A stretch of 40,878 nt of DNA, from positions 1 through 40,878 of the forward strand of contig JAJDBW010000018.1 in NCBI GenBank assembly GCA_029261155.1. Reading direction: 5' to 3'. The notes below the pieces were generated by a model. It was not told the DNA's origin. It was given only the letters and a program-made list of their open reading frames with translations, and made no database searches. The translations under genes and the position numbers were made by a program. This document shows, piece by piece, positions 16,996-26,546 of the stretch. Within the stretch, counting starts at the first letter, position 1. Every line of letters starts with the position of its first letter. This stretch comes from Nitrospirota bacterium (GTDB lineage: Bacteria > Nitrospirota > Nitrospiria > SBBL01 > JAADHI01).

Positions 16996-17071
16996 TGGTG
17001 GAGCTGAGGGGGATCGAACCCCTGACCCCAAGACTGCCAGCCTTGTGCTCTCCCAGCTGAGCTACAGCCCC
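16996..17071 (-). tRNA. tRNA-Ala (GGC anticodon)
   Basis: The reverse strand folds as a complete 76-nt tRNA. The acceptor stem GGGGCTG pairs with CAGCTCC, the D arm is GCTC-AGCTGGGA-GAGC, the anticodon loop is CTGGCAG (anticodon GGC) on stem CAAGG/TCTTG, and the T arm is AGGGG-TTCGATC-CCCCT. Discriminator A and an encoded CCA follow. It reads alanine GCC/GCU codons. The gene is a self-contained unit with its own promoter (17099-17127) and terminator (16953-16990). Confidence 0.97.
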
Positions 17072-17098
17072 ATTATGATATTTCAAGTCTCGATTTGG

Positions 17099-17127
17099 AG
17101 AATAGCATCGGCCTATTCGGAAGTCAA
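17099..17127 (-). promoter_or_regulatory. sigma70-type promoter of tRNA-Ala
   Basis: On the minus strand TTGACT (17127-17122) and TATTCT (17104-17099) are separated by exactly 17 bases. The predicted start near 17092 leaves about 20 bases before the mature tRNA, as is usual for a tRNA gene. Confidence 0.7.
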
Positions 17128-17171
17128 GATGAGGAATCTTGCGGTTAATTGGAGATTTTGAAGGCCGGATG

Positions 17172-18341
17172 TTAATTGAACTTCGGGTTCGGGCTTTCGT
17201 CTTCGTCTAGAGACTCTAGGGCTTCGGAAGGGTCTTTCTCCACCATGCTCTCATCGAGGGTGAGTAGGAAGTCGGCCAATTTATGAAGCGCACCCACCGT
17301 GAATTTACGACTGTAATCGCTCGGCATGCCGTCTCGGAAGTCGGAAACGACAAAGGCGCTCGGATTGAGAATGGATTCGATCACATACTCTTTCGGCGTG
17401 CTGGCACTGGCACGCCCTTCTTTGACGGCCTTCCGATATTCGCTAGAGGCGAGACGAAGCGCGGCATTGGTTTTAAGTGTTAAGACCGGTCCGATTAAGC
17501 CGGTTTGTGCTACGGGGACGGAAGGGATTTTATGGCAGACAAAGCAACGCATTTTTTCGACGATGACTTCAATGGGGTCTGAGATCAGTGCCGTATTTTC
17601 AATGGATTCCGCCGAAATTGTTAAGGAGACTTCGGCTTCCGGCAGGGTCAGCTCCCGATTGAAATAACGTTCCCAATCTTGTTTCACCGTCACCTTCGAA
17701 AAATCGCCAGGGCTTTCCATGGCCTGAAGGTAGGCGGCCACTGCGACCAATTCGAAATCGTTTAATTGCCAAGGCATTCGCTTCATGATCGGCATTTCGC
17801 TTTGTTGGCCTCCGCTGTCTGGGAGGCCGTAGCCTTCGACAACATAGCAGTTCGGGCAGTAGAGTGATTCGAGAATGTATTCTCCACCTGTTTTCGCCTT
17901 GGGTTTTAGGCCCGAATCCGTTTCACTTTCTTGTGCATATGTATTAGAAAATTCTTGATAGCGCACTTCCTTGGGTCGCAAATGAGAGCGGGCTTCAATT
18001 CCTCTCAAATCGGGGCAGCGATCCGATTTTTGCTCGGCGACGAAGAGATGGCAGAAGGCGCATTGCCCTTTTCCTAAAGGGAGTCTCCCGCCTTCATTTA
18101 ATTCCGGCTGATCCGTTCCAAAGATAATCAGCTTTCCCTGAGAGACCAAGGATTCCGGAGAAAAGGGATCTTTAGTTCTTGCTTTAGGGGTTTTTATCTT
18201 TTCAACAGGTGCCGCTTTCTCTGCTTCTATAGGTGTAGGCTCATCGCGTTTAAAGATCATCAGGCCCAAGACGGCGAGGGTAAGTATAATTGCGGAGGCC
18301 TTCCACAGGCTTATCAATTTTCTGGATCGGTTGTCAGGCAT
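17172..18341 (-). CDS. membrane-anchored diheme cytochrome c
   Basis: A 389-residue protein with one N-terminal membrane anchor (about 11-30), a Pro/Lys/Glu-rich linker and two cytochrome c domains facing the periplasm. Heme-binding motifs are CAFCH (94-98) and CFVCH (266-270). Candidate distal Met ligands are M183, M186 or M189 in the first domain and M339 in the second. The domains are related: each has EY(I/V)xES followed by a loop ending in a VV pair and then Met-Pro. In the first, the usual NP-S/N-A loop reads CPNC (162-165), a second cysteine pair without a heme-type His. The redox partner is unknown. The gene follows a large lipoprotein gene by 120 bases on the same strand. Confidence 0.85.
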   Translation of the reverse strand: MPDNRSRKLISLWKASAIILTLAVLGLMIFKRDEPTPIEAEKAAPVEKIKTPKARTKDPFSPESLVSQGKLIIFGTDQPELNEGGRLPLGKGQCAFCHLFVAEQKSDRCPDLRGIEARSHLRPKEVRYQEFSNTYAQESETDSGLKPKAKTGGEYILESLYCPNCYVVEGYGLPDSGGQQSEMPIMKRMPWQLNDFELVAVAAYLQAMESPGDFSKVTVKQDWERYFNRELTLPEAEVSLTISAESIENTALISDPIEVIVEKMRCFVCHKIPSVPVAQTGLIGPVLTLKTNAALRLASSEYRKAVKEGRASASTPKEYVIESILNPSAFVVSDFRDGMPSDYSRKFTVGALHKLADFLLTLDESMVEKDPSEALESLDEDESPNPKFN

Positions 18342-18461
18342 TGAAGTGCGTTTCCTTCTCGTTTATATCTTCCGGAGGCTTAAGCTTGAACCAGATTTAA
18401 TCATGGGCTTAAGTGTTCGGTTTAGATTAGACATTGCTGCGAATTCGATTTGTAGGGCGTC

Positions 18462-21400
18462 CTAAGGCGAGTGGCTTGTATCGACAAAAAGGGCGGAAGG
18501 TTGATTCAGGCCTGTATTGTCTCCCGAGAGGGTTTTTATATTGCCGGGTCTGCCGTTTATTGTGCTGGCATCGAAAAAGAAAAACACGGCCTCCGCCCCA
18601 GGATCCGAAAGATAGAGCAGATCTAAAGTGGGGTCGACAAAGAGGGCGGAAGGGCTGACCATAAAGTTGTTCCCGCCCGGATCGCCCGCGATATTCGTTG
18701 CGTCTTGATCGCCCCCGCGAATGACCCGCGTCGGTGCCACATTTCCACTCAAAGTTCCTTCAAAAACGAGGATCTCGGTTGTTCCGCCACCATTTAAAAC
18801 GTAAAGCAGGTTACGCGTGGCATCGATGGCTACATCAAGGGGGTTATTCAGTTGGGTATTTGATCCGTTGAGGGCGGCATCGAATACCGCATTGCCATCG
18901 ACATTAAAAACCAAGATCGAATCGTTACCGGTACTGGCCACATAGAGGCGCTTGCCTAAGGTATCGAGGTCCAGGCCTCTGGGATTGCTTAATTGGGCAT
19001 GGGTGATCGTTTGTGAAGGGCTTGATCCTTCGGAAAGCGTACTCGCTTCGTTAAAGGCGAGAATGGAAGCCGCATTTGAAACATAGAGGCGGTTTTCTGA
19101 GCTGTCGACCAGAAGTCCTGCAGGGCTATCGAGCTGGATATTACTCAGGTCTGTTTTTGTTGTCGTGACATTGACCTGACTCGCCGTGTTAAATCTAGAA
19201 AGTGTATTGGTCGCCTGGTTGATAACATAGAGTACGTCCCGCGTGGGATCGACGCTCACGCCCGATGGAAGGGAAAAGCCATCGTCTACCCCGGACCAAA
19301 CTTTGCCTGGAGTGACTTTCCCCTGAATGCCAAAAACCATAAGGGCTCCCGTAGGACAATTGCTTACATCACAGACAGGGCTTTCTGGTTGGCCAATAAA
19401 AATTTGTTGCTTCCCTTTTATATTGGTAGCCAGGAGGGCTCCAGTTTTTCGACTGGCTTCCACAGGAGGTGAAAAATCAAGTAGGGATGCAGAACCTAAG
19501 ATCTTTTTGTCGGGTTTTTTTTCTCCTTCTAGGAGATCTGCATTTTCATAAGTGAAGATGGCATTTTGGCCAGAATTTATTAGAAAAAGTTCGTTTGTGA
19601 CCGTATCTATAGCGGGGGCCATTGGGGTTTGTAGTTTATTATCTAGTGATAATGTTGAAGTTGTTAATATTCGGTTTGGTGCGACATTGCCATTCTTTGT
19701 GCTTATATCGTCAAAAGACAAAAGGGTATTATTCCCAGCATTGGTGACATAAAGAATGTCTTTGGTTGAGTCATAGGTAAGACCATGAGGTTGATTTAGC
19801 GTTGTACTTGCACCAATGATTGCGGGTTCTAAGGATCGTGTGTTTAGATCATAAATGAAGATGGCGTTTGCGCCCTTATCGGCGATATAGACGTGCCCCC
19901 GGTCTTGATCAACGGTCATGGCTGTTGGACCACCTAAGGTTAAGCCAGCGATGAACCCGTCAAAACGGGTAGGAGGCGTTAGTTGTGTTCCTGTGGGTCC
20001 AGTCGGATTAATGGGGAAGTTATTCCATAAAATTGTGGGGTCTCCGACTGCCGCATTTGTACATTCGGTATTAAATACGCCACTAGACAGAGGGATGCAG
20101 TAAAGAGAAAATTTAGACCCATCTTGACTCATGTTTAAGAGAGGAGAAGCACTTAAGGTAAGCAGATATCCTCTCGTTTTGTCCAGGTAGATTCCCCTCA
20201 TCACAGATAAGCTGGGATCCTTGCCAATTGTCCAGCTGGGTGGGGTATTGGAAAAAGTTAAGGTGCTCGCCTTGTCATAAACGATGATGGGTATTGCCGC
20301 AGCTAAATTATTTGTGTTGCCAAAGTTTGTGATATATAGGCGATCTAGACCATCGTCGTAGAAAATACTGCTAGGTTCTTCTAAGTTTGTCGCATCTTGC
20401 GGAAACAGATCATTGCCGCCCTGTGTTGTTACCCCTGCATTCAATTTTACAGGCCCTATGTTCCCGGCCAAGCCATAAAAAAGAATGTTATTCCCGCCCG
20501 TGTTTGCGATGTAGGTGATTTTGCGTAGAGGATCGATGGCCACGCCAATGGGGCTCGCGAGGGTCGTTCCGGCTTCGGGACTGACATCTCCGCCGATGCG
20601 GTTGTCCGGGGTAAGATTGCAAAGATGCGTTGTGGTGGTGCAGGCATTGAGTATGTCGTTAAAGACGACCAGCGATGGGCTGTCGACGTTGTTGCCTGCG
20701 GATTGGTTTAGGTTATTCGGGCTGTTGTTGTTGATAACATACACCTCCCCAGTATCGACATCGACGTCGATCCCGGCCGGTACGGTCAGTTGGGTGTTCA
20801 GTCCGGCAATCACACGCTCTGGGATTTCTTCTCCGCTCGCACTATTTCGCGTACTTGCGTTTTCGTAAATTAAGATCGCTGGCGTGTTGAGGCCGGTGTT
20901 CGCCACATAGAGTCGGTCGTTTTGGTTGTCGATATAAATGCCAAAGGGGAGTTCGAGTTTGCTGGCGTCTTCGTTGCTGTTGTGAGGGCCGATGACACGG
21001 TTCGGGGCTGCGGTGCAGGGAACGAAGGTCGTGATGCATTGCGCCGGTGAACCTCCAATGTTTCCGGGGTTTTCGTAAACTAGGATGGAGTCATTCCCCG
21101 TTGTCGAAACGTAGAGAAGGTTTCGTAAGGTATCGATGGCGAGGGATCGAGGAAAACTAGGCGGAGTTTGCCCTGCGATAATCAGTCGCCTGCAAGGGGC
21201 AATGTTCCCCGCCAGGCTGCCTGCGCAACTGAGATCAAAAACGACGACGGAATTGGAGTCGCGGTTGGCAGCGAAGATTCTGTTGTTGACCGCATCGTAG
21301 GTGACGCCGAAAGGTTTGTCGAGTAGGGTTTTGTCGCCAACAATGACGCGCGTTGCCGCAACGGGCGGTGTGAGGGTGCTGGCGTTTTCGTAGATGGCGA

Positions 21401-21869
21401 TGGCATTTTGTCCTGTATTCGCCACATAGAGGGTGTCGTTCACCCGGTCGAGAAAAATGCTGCTGGGTGCCGCGACGGATTCCGGATAGCGGCGAGTGGG
21501 TGTGATATTGCCTTCTTGGAGACGCGGGGTCGGTGTGTTTGTGGCCTTAATGGTCGCTGCATTCTTCTGGGACGCGGCACAGCCGCTGGAATCCACAGAT
21601 GAACCGGAAGGGGTGCTTGGGCAGAGGTCATTATTATTGACGGTCCCATCCCCATCGTCATCCTGACCGTCGAAGACGAGGAGACTGCCGTCTGCGCCAT
21701 TCGTCACGTAGAGGCTGCCGCCAAAGCGGAAGGCTTCAGGCTCCGGCGCGGGTGCGGAATTCGGGACATCGCTGCAGGCCGAGAGGCTCAGAACGAAAAA
21801 AAGGAGTGGGAGGAAAAGGGCAAAGGTTCGCGGTTTTAAAATGGAACGTAAGGCGCGGTGGGATGTCAT
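18462..21869 (-). CDS. large beta-propeller-type (NHL/YVTN-like repeat) lipoprotein
   Basis: A 1135-residue lipoprotein with lipobox LSAC (Cys32) and Ser at +2, which fits outer-membrane sorting. Residues about 67-90 have an Asp-rich calcium-type stretch (DDDGDGTVNNNDLCP) like a thrombospondin type 3 repeat. The rest consists of roughly 18 repeats of the form LYVANTG-x-N-x-I-x-V-(Y/F), each preceded by Asp-rich turns, as in NHL/YVTN propellers; this would make two or three propellers. An upstream in-frame TTG (21887) exists, but ATG 21869 gives the better signal peptide. It lies 111 bases after tsf and 120 bases before the cytochrome gene. Its function is unknown; binding of a surface ligand or protein scaffolding is plausible. 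Confidence 0.8.
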   Translation of the reverse strand: MTSHRALRSILKPRTFALFLPLLFFVLSLSACSDVPNSAPAPEPEAFRFGGSLYVTNGADGSLLVFDGQDDDGDGTVNNNDLCPSTPSGSSVDSSGCAASQKNAATIKATNTPTPRLQEGNITPTRRYPESVAAPSSIFLDRVNDTLYVANTGQNAIAIYENASTLTPPVAATRVIVGDKTLLDKPFGVTYDAVNNRIFAANRDSNSVVVFDLSCAGSLAGNIAPCRRLIIAGQTPPSFPRSLAIDTLRNLLYVSTTGNDSILVYENPGNIGGSPAQCITTFVPCTAAPNRVIGPHNSNEDASKLELPFGIYIDNQNDRLYVANTGLNTPAILIYENASTRNSASGEEIPERVIAGLNTQLTVPAGIDVDVDTGEVYVINNNSPNNLNQSAGNNVDSPSLVVFNDILNACTTTTHLCNLTPDNRIGGDVSPEAGTTLASPIGVAIDPLRKITYIANTGGNNILFYGLAGNIGPVKLNAGVTTQGGNDLFPQDATNLEEPSSIFYDDGLDRLYITNFGNTNNLAAAIPIIVYDKASTLTFSNTPPSWTIGKDPSLSVMRGIYLDKTRGYLLTLSASPLLNMSQDGSKFSLYCIPLSSGVFNTECTNAAVGDPTILWNNFPINPTGPTGTQLTPPTRFDGFIAGLTLGGPTAMTVDQDRGHVYIADKGANAIFIYDLNTRSLEPAIIGASTTLNQPHGLTYDSTKDILYVTNAGNNTLLSFDDISTKNGNVAPNRILTTSTLSLDNKLQTPMAPAIDTVTNELFLINSGQNAIFTYENADLLEGEKKPDKKILGSASLLDFSPPVEASRKTGALLATNIKGKQQIFIGQPESPVCDVSNCPTGALMVFGIQGKVTPGKVWSGVDDGFSLPSGVSVDPTRDVLYVINQATNTLSRFNTASQVNVTTTKTDLSNIQLDSPAGLLVDSSENRLYVSNAASILAFNEASTLSEGSSPSQTITHAQLSNPRGLDLDTLGKRLYVASTGNDSILVFNVDGNAVFDAALNGSNTQLNNPLDVAIDATRNLLYVLNGGGTTEILVFEGTLSGNVAPTRVIRGGDQDATNIAGDPGGNNFMVSPSALFVDPTLDLLYLSDPGAEAVFFFFDASTINGRPGNIKTLSGDNTGLNQPSALFVDTSHSP

Positions 21870-21937
21870 CTTGATACGATCTCGCAAAGCAATCCTACAT
21901 TCATATAGGAATAAAGGGCTCAGATCGGGTGCGAGCG

Positions 21938-21955
21938 GCCTCAGTCGCCTGAGGC
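21938..21955 (-). other. 7-bp hairpin downstream of tsf
   Basis: GCCTCAG (21938-21944) pairs with CTGAGGC (21949-21955) across a 4-base loop, 26 bases after the tsf stop. No T run follows on the minus strand, so it is not a classic Rho-independent terminator. It may slow transcription or protect the 3' end. Confidence 0.4.
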
Positions 21956-21980
21956 AAGTGACATGATTCTTGTCGTCGCC

Positions 21981-22583
21981 CTAGCCTTCACTTTCCCCTA
22001 AACGGTATCGTGTAAATCGACGAACTTTTATGTTTTCGCCGGTCTTCGCAATTTTTTGCGCGATGAGTTCTTTAATCGTAATGTTCGGGTCTTTAATAAA
22101 GGCCTGCTCGAGGAGACAGATTTCCTGGATAAACTTTTTCACCTTTCCTTCGGCAATTTTTTCGATCACCGCTGCTGGTTTTTTGGATTCTGCCGCCTGG
22201 GCCTTGTATATTTCGCTTTCTTTTGCGATGAGGGCTTCAGGGACCTCCTCGGCTTGCACATAACGTGGCGGTGGACTGGATCCGGCAACCTGCATGGCGA
22301 GATCTTTTACCAGTTCTTGAAATTCGGGGTTTCGTGCGACGAAGTCGGTTTCGCAATTAATCTCGATTAACACGCCGATGCTGCCGTTGGAATGGATATA
22401 GGACCCGACGCTGCCCTGTTCCGTGGCGCGCCCCGATTTTTTCGTGGCGCTTGCGAGGCCCTTGCGTCGAAGGAAGTCGACCGCTTTTTCCAAATCATCG
22501 CCCGATTCCTCAAGCGCTTTTTTACAGTCCAAGATCCCCGCGCCCGTTTTCTCGCGGAGGGTTTTAATTGTGTTAACGCCCAA
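21981..22583 (-). CDS. tsf: elongation factor Ts
   Basis: A 200-residue EF-Ts, the nucleotide exchange factor that regenerates EF-Tu-GTP. The N-terminal UBA-like domain is clear (IKTLREKTGAGILDCKKALE), followed by the core containing ETDFVARN. At about 200 residues it is the short form, with a single core module, found in several non-enterobacterial phyla. Translation starts at TTG 22583 (minus strand) with AAGGAG 8 bases upstream; no ATG fits. It lies 56 bases after rpsB, the usual rpsB-tsf order. Confidence 0.97.
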   Translation of the reverse strand: MGVNTIKTLREKTGAGILDCKKALEESGDDLEKAVDFLRRKGLASATKKSGRATEQGSVGSYIHSNGSIGVLIEINCETDFVARNPEFQELVKDLAMQVAGSSPPPRYVQAEEVPEALIAKESEIYKAQAAESKKPAAVIEKIAEGKVKKFIQEICLLEQAFIKDPNITIKELIAQKIAKTGENIKVRRFTRYRLGESEG

Positions 22584-22639
22584 TGCTGAATCTCCTTAAC
22601 AAATGTACTATTTCAGTTTGTGAATGAAAACCGGTTCAC

Positions 22640-23443
22640 TTAGGCCGGTGTCTGGGATTCGACCGGTTCAGTTGCGGGCGCAGGGGGCATATCGTCAGGC
22701 GATACAACTGCGGCCTCGGGCTTTTTCGGAGGAGCCGCTGAAGAAGCGGCTTCTTTTTCCCGCGCCATTTGACCTTCTAATACGGCATCTGCAATTTTTT
22801 TTGTAATTAATCGAATCGCACGAACGGCATCGTCATTTCCGGGAATAATGTGGTCTATCTCGTCCGGATTGCAATTGGTGTCGACAATGGCAATCACCGG
22901 AATACCCAGGCGCCGGGCTTCGAGCACCGCTGTATGTTCCTTGATGGTATCGACGATAAAAACAGCGGCAGGCAGGCGAGACATGTTTTTAATGCCACCC
23001 AGCGTTTTATCCAATTGCACCCGATCTTTTTCGTGCATGATGACTTCTTTTTTAGGGAGTCGTTCGTAGGTGCCGTCTTCTTGGGCCGATTCGAGACGTT
23101 TTAATTTTTTGATGCTTTGCTTAATCGTTGTAAAATTGGTGAGCATGCCGCCGAGCCAACGATGGTTGACGAAGTACATCTGGCAGCGCTCTGCCTCTTC
23201 TCTGACAATGTCTTGCGCCTGCCTTTTTGTGCCGACAAAGAGGATGGCCTCTTTTTGGGCCGCTAACTCACGCACAAATTCATGTACAGCGCTAAACATG
23301 TGAATTGTTTTTTTGAGGTCGATGATGCAGGCGTTATTTTGTTCTCCGAAGATATATTTCGCCATCTTCGGATTCCAGCGTTTGGTCTGATGTCCAAAAT
23401 GAACACCGGCTTCCAAAAGTTCTTTCATTTCAATGATTGGCAT
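22640..23443 (-). CDS. rpsB: 30S ribosomal protein S2
   Basis: A 267-residue ribosomal protein S2. Family hallmarks are the start [21 protein letters not shown], then [28 protein letters not shown] and the late [13 protein letters not shown]. The last ~35 residues are an Ala/Pro/Glu-rich extension beyond the conserved core. The start ATG has the strong site AAAGGAGGT about 10 bases upstream. It is followed by tsf and preceded by a 393-base leader region with clear RNA structure (23499-23551 and 23587-23602). Confidence 0.98.
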   Translation of the reverse strand: MPIIEMKELLEAGVHFGHQTKRWNPKMAKYIFGEQNNACIIDLKKTIHMFSAVHEFVRELAAQKEAILFVGTKRQAQDIVREEAERCQMYFVNHRWLGGMLTNFTTIKQSIKKLKRLESAQEDGTYERLPKKEVIMHEKDRVQLDKTLGGIKNMSRLPAAVFIVDTIKEHTAVLEARRLGIPVIAIVDTNCNPDEIDHIIPGNDDAVRAIRLITKKIADAVLEGQMAREKEAASSAAPPKKPEAAVVSPDDMPPAPATEPVESQTPA

Positions 23444-23498
23444 TACGTTTGTTACCTCCTTTTAGGTCTAATCCGCCGCTCCTATGTTTCTTTTTATA

Positions 23499-23551
23499 AT
23501 CGGGCGACCTGTTGGCTTGTGATGTCTAGTTCAACAGGGACCTTGCCCGAT
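23499..23551 (-). promoter_or_regulatory. stem-loop in the rpsB leader, candidate autoregulatory element
   Basis: Two helices stack in one stem: ATCGGGC (23499-23505) with GCCCGAT (23545-23551), and CCTGTTG (23508-23514) with CAACAGG (23532-23538). Between them is an asymmetric internal loop of 2 and 6 bases, and a 17-base loop closes the top. It lies about 56-108 bases upstream of the rpsB start and has no T run, so it is not a terminator. S2 operons in many bacteria are repressed by free S2 binding leader RNA. Assigning that role here is inference. Confidence 0.5.
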
Positions 23552-23586
23552 AGCGGAGCGTGAGTATTTGTCTCTTTGCTTCCAAG

Positions 23587-23602
23587 GCGTGCCTAAGCAC
23601 GC
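23587..23602 (-). other. second rpsB leader hairpin
   Basis: A perfect 6-bp stem, GCGTGC/GCACGC, closes a CTAA loop (minus strand: TTAG), about 145-160 bases upstream of rpsB. Short TTCC/GGAA flanks could extend the pairing after an internal loop. Confidence 0.4.
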
Positions 23603-23836
23603 GAAGTCGGAACCATACCATAGGCACCGGTAAAATTACAATCCCAAATCACCCCTAAGTCCCTAAGGGGTAAGGCCTTGTCCTGGTTTGAGGCAATGAG
23701 GGCGCTGACTGGTCGTATTTGCCGATTTATTGTTTAAAACGATAAGTATAGCCGAAATTTGCCGGTTCTTATGCTGAGGGATTAACAGCCTAGGATCTGA
23801 CCTGGACTTAATGCGGGTTTGGGGGAGGTCAGGGCA

Positions 23837-24445
23837 TCAGAGTGCGGCGCCGACAATGGCGGCACGCTTGGCCTCGTATTGCGCGATTTTATCTTGTTGC
23901 GCAACCGTTAGGCCGATGTCATCAAGGCCTTTTTGTAGGCAGTCACGCCGGAAAGGGTCGATCTCGATAGCGAAGCGTAAGCCGTCATCGGAACGGATCT
24001 CCTGTTTTTCTAGATCGACACTCAGGGTGTATCCGGGGGTTTGCCGTACCCGCGTAAACAGCGTCTCAACATCTGATTCCGAAAGACACACCGGAAGGAT
24101 GCCGTTTTTAAAACAGTTGTTGTAAAAGATGTCGGCAAAGGAAGGCGCAATAATGCAACGGAAGCCATAGTCGAGCAGGGCCCAGGGGGCGTGTTCCCGC
24201 GAGGAGCCGCAGCCGAAGTTGGCGCGGGCGACCAGGATAGACGCGCCTTGGTAGCGCGGCGCGTTCATCTCAAAATCAGGCTTGAGCCCTTCCCCGTCGA
24301 TAAAGCGCCAGTCGTAGAAGAGGAATTGACCAAAGCCGGTTCGCTCGATCCGTTTGAGAAATTGCTTCGGAATGATTTGATCGGTATCGACATCTGGCAG
24401 ATCGAGCAGGGTGACGATGCCCTTTAAGGTTTTAAAAGGTTCCAT
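23837..24445 (-). CDS. leuD: 3-isopropylmalate dehydratase small subunit
   Basis: This 202-residue LeuD forms with LeuC the isomerase that converts 2-isopropylmalate to 3-isopropylmalate in leucine synthesis. The family signature is clear: [14 protein letters not shown] near the N-terminus and [15 protein letters not shown] in the swivelling domain. Length is normal for the bacterial leuD class. It starts 22 bases after leuC. No terminator was found before the rpsB leader, so some read-through is possible. Confidence 0.97.
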   Translation of the reverse strand: MEPFKTLKGIVTLLDLPDVDTDQIIPKQFLKRIERTGFGQFLFYDWRFIDGEGLKPDFEMNAPRYQGASILVARANFGCGSSREHAPWALLDYGFRCIIAPSFADIFYNNCFKNGILPVCLSESDVETLFTRVRQTPGYTLSVDLEKQEIRSDDGLRFAIEIDPFRRDCLQKGLDDIGLTVAQQDKIAQYEAKRAAIVGAAL

Positions 24446-24467
24446 GGGCTACTTTCCTCTTAAATCG

Positions 24468-25856
<1,389 letters not shown>

Positions 25857-25861
25857 TCGTT

Positions 25862-26281
25862 TTACCTGACTTGAAGGAGTTCGACTTCAAAGATAAGCGT
25901 GGCATTGGGCGGAATTACACCGCCGGCACCGCGCGCGCCATAACCTAAGCGTGGCGGGATGATGAGTCGCCGTTTTCCACCGGTTTTCATGCTTGCAAGG
26001 CCCTCGTCCCATCCGCGGATAACCCGCCCTTGTCCCAGGGGAAAGGAAATCGGTTCATTGCGATCGAAGGAGCTGTCGAACTTTGTGCCGTCTTCGAGCC
26101 ATCCCGTGTAGTGGACCCAGACCTGTTGGCCTTTTTTTGGCTGTGCGCCCGATCCCTCGATTAGATCAACAAACTTCAGGCCTGTGGGGCTTTCTTTAAG
26201 TGTCTCTTCGGCAGCTTCAGCGGCTAAGGGCGAAAAGATCGTCGCTAGAAAGAACAGACCGACATAGATTAGGTATTGCAT
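25862..26281 (-). CDS. secreted FKBP-type peptidyl-prolyl cis-trans isomerase
   Basis: A 139-residue FKBP. The signal peptide (residues 1-23, cleavage near AEA-AEE) sends it to the periplasm, where such enzymes speed proline isomerisation in folding proteins. The FKBP core is intact: [37 protein letters not shown], then [24 protein letters not shown]. Its position as first gene before leuC, with a 5-base gap, is odd: an envelope folding enzyme in a cytoplasmic biosynthesis operon. A promoter at 26307-26336 fits as the start of this operon. Confidence 0.95.
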   Translation of the reverse strand: MQYLIYVGLFFLATIFSPLAAEAAEETLKESPTGLKFVDLIEGSGAQPKKGQQVWVHYTGWLEDGTKFDSSFDRNEPISFPLGQGRVIRGWDEGLASMKTGGKRRLIIPPRLGYGARGAGGVIPPNATLIFEVELLQVR

Positions 26282-26306
26282 CGCTTTATGCTCTCAAATT
26301 TTCGCC

Positions 26307-26336
26307 AGTATAAGTTGAAGGTCTTGTTGGAATCAA
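26307..26336 (-). promoter_or_regulatory. candidate promoter of the FKBP-leuC-leuD operon
   Basis: On the minus strand TTGATT (26336-26331) and TATACT (26312-26307) are separated by 18 bases. The transcript would start near 26300, about 20 bases before the FKBP ATG. Confidence 0.5.
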
Positions 26337-26420
26337 GGTCTATCGGGAGCAGGGTGTTCTCGTTTCGATTCAAAGAAAAGCCGACAAGCGCTTATTTAGG
26401 TGGCCAGCCCGCCTTAGATA

Positions 26421-26449
26421 TTGACATTTTTTTGAGAGAATGATAGTTA
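26421..26449 (+). promoter_or_regulatory. candidate promoter of the delta-60 repeat lipoprotein
   Basis: A perfect TTGACA (26421-26426) is followed 17 bases later by TAGTTA (26444-26449). The -10 box is poor, so confidence is modest. Confidence 0.35.
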
Positions 26450-26546
26450 AGCCGTGAATTTATTACATAATATAAGAAGGCGGTTCCGATCTCCTTCATA
26501 TCGATTGGACATTAGCCATTCTCCCCTTAGAAGATAAGGAGTAAGA

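Larger units (their letters stand above)
23444..23836 (-). other. long leader region of rpsB-tsf
   Basis: The 393 bases between the leuD stop and rpsB hold no gene. The half near rpsB contains two stem-loops on the transcribed strand (listed separately). Farther upstream a TATACT stands near 23750 on the minus strand, but without a convincing -35 box, so I do not call a promoter. Confidence 0.5.

Noticed and set aside
16996-17071. Functional link between tRNA-Ala(GGC) and RqcH alanine tailing
   Set aside because: They are more than 20 kb apart with separate promoters. Being in the same window is no evidence for a link.
16910-17161. Plus-strand ORF across the tRNA-Ala region
   Set aside because: It is the well-known false protein made by reading a tRNA gene antisense (GAEGDRTPDPKT...). 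The tRNA, its promoter and its terminator explain the sequence.
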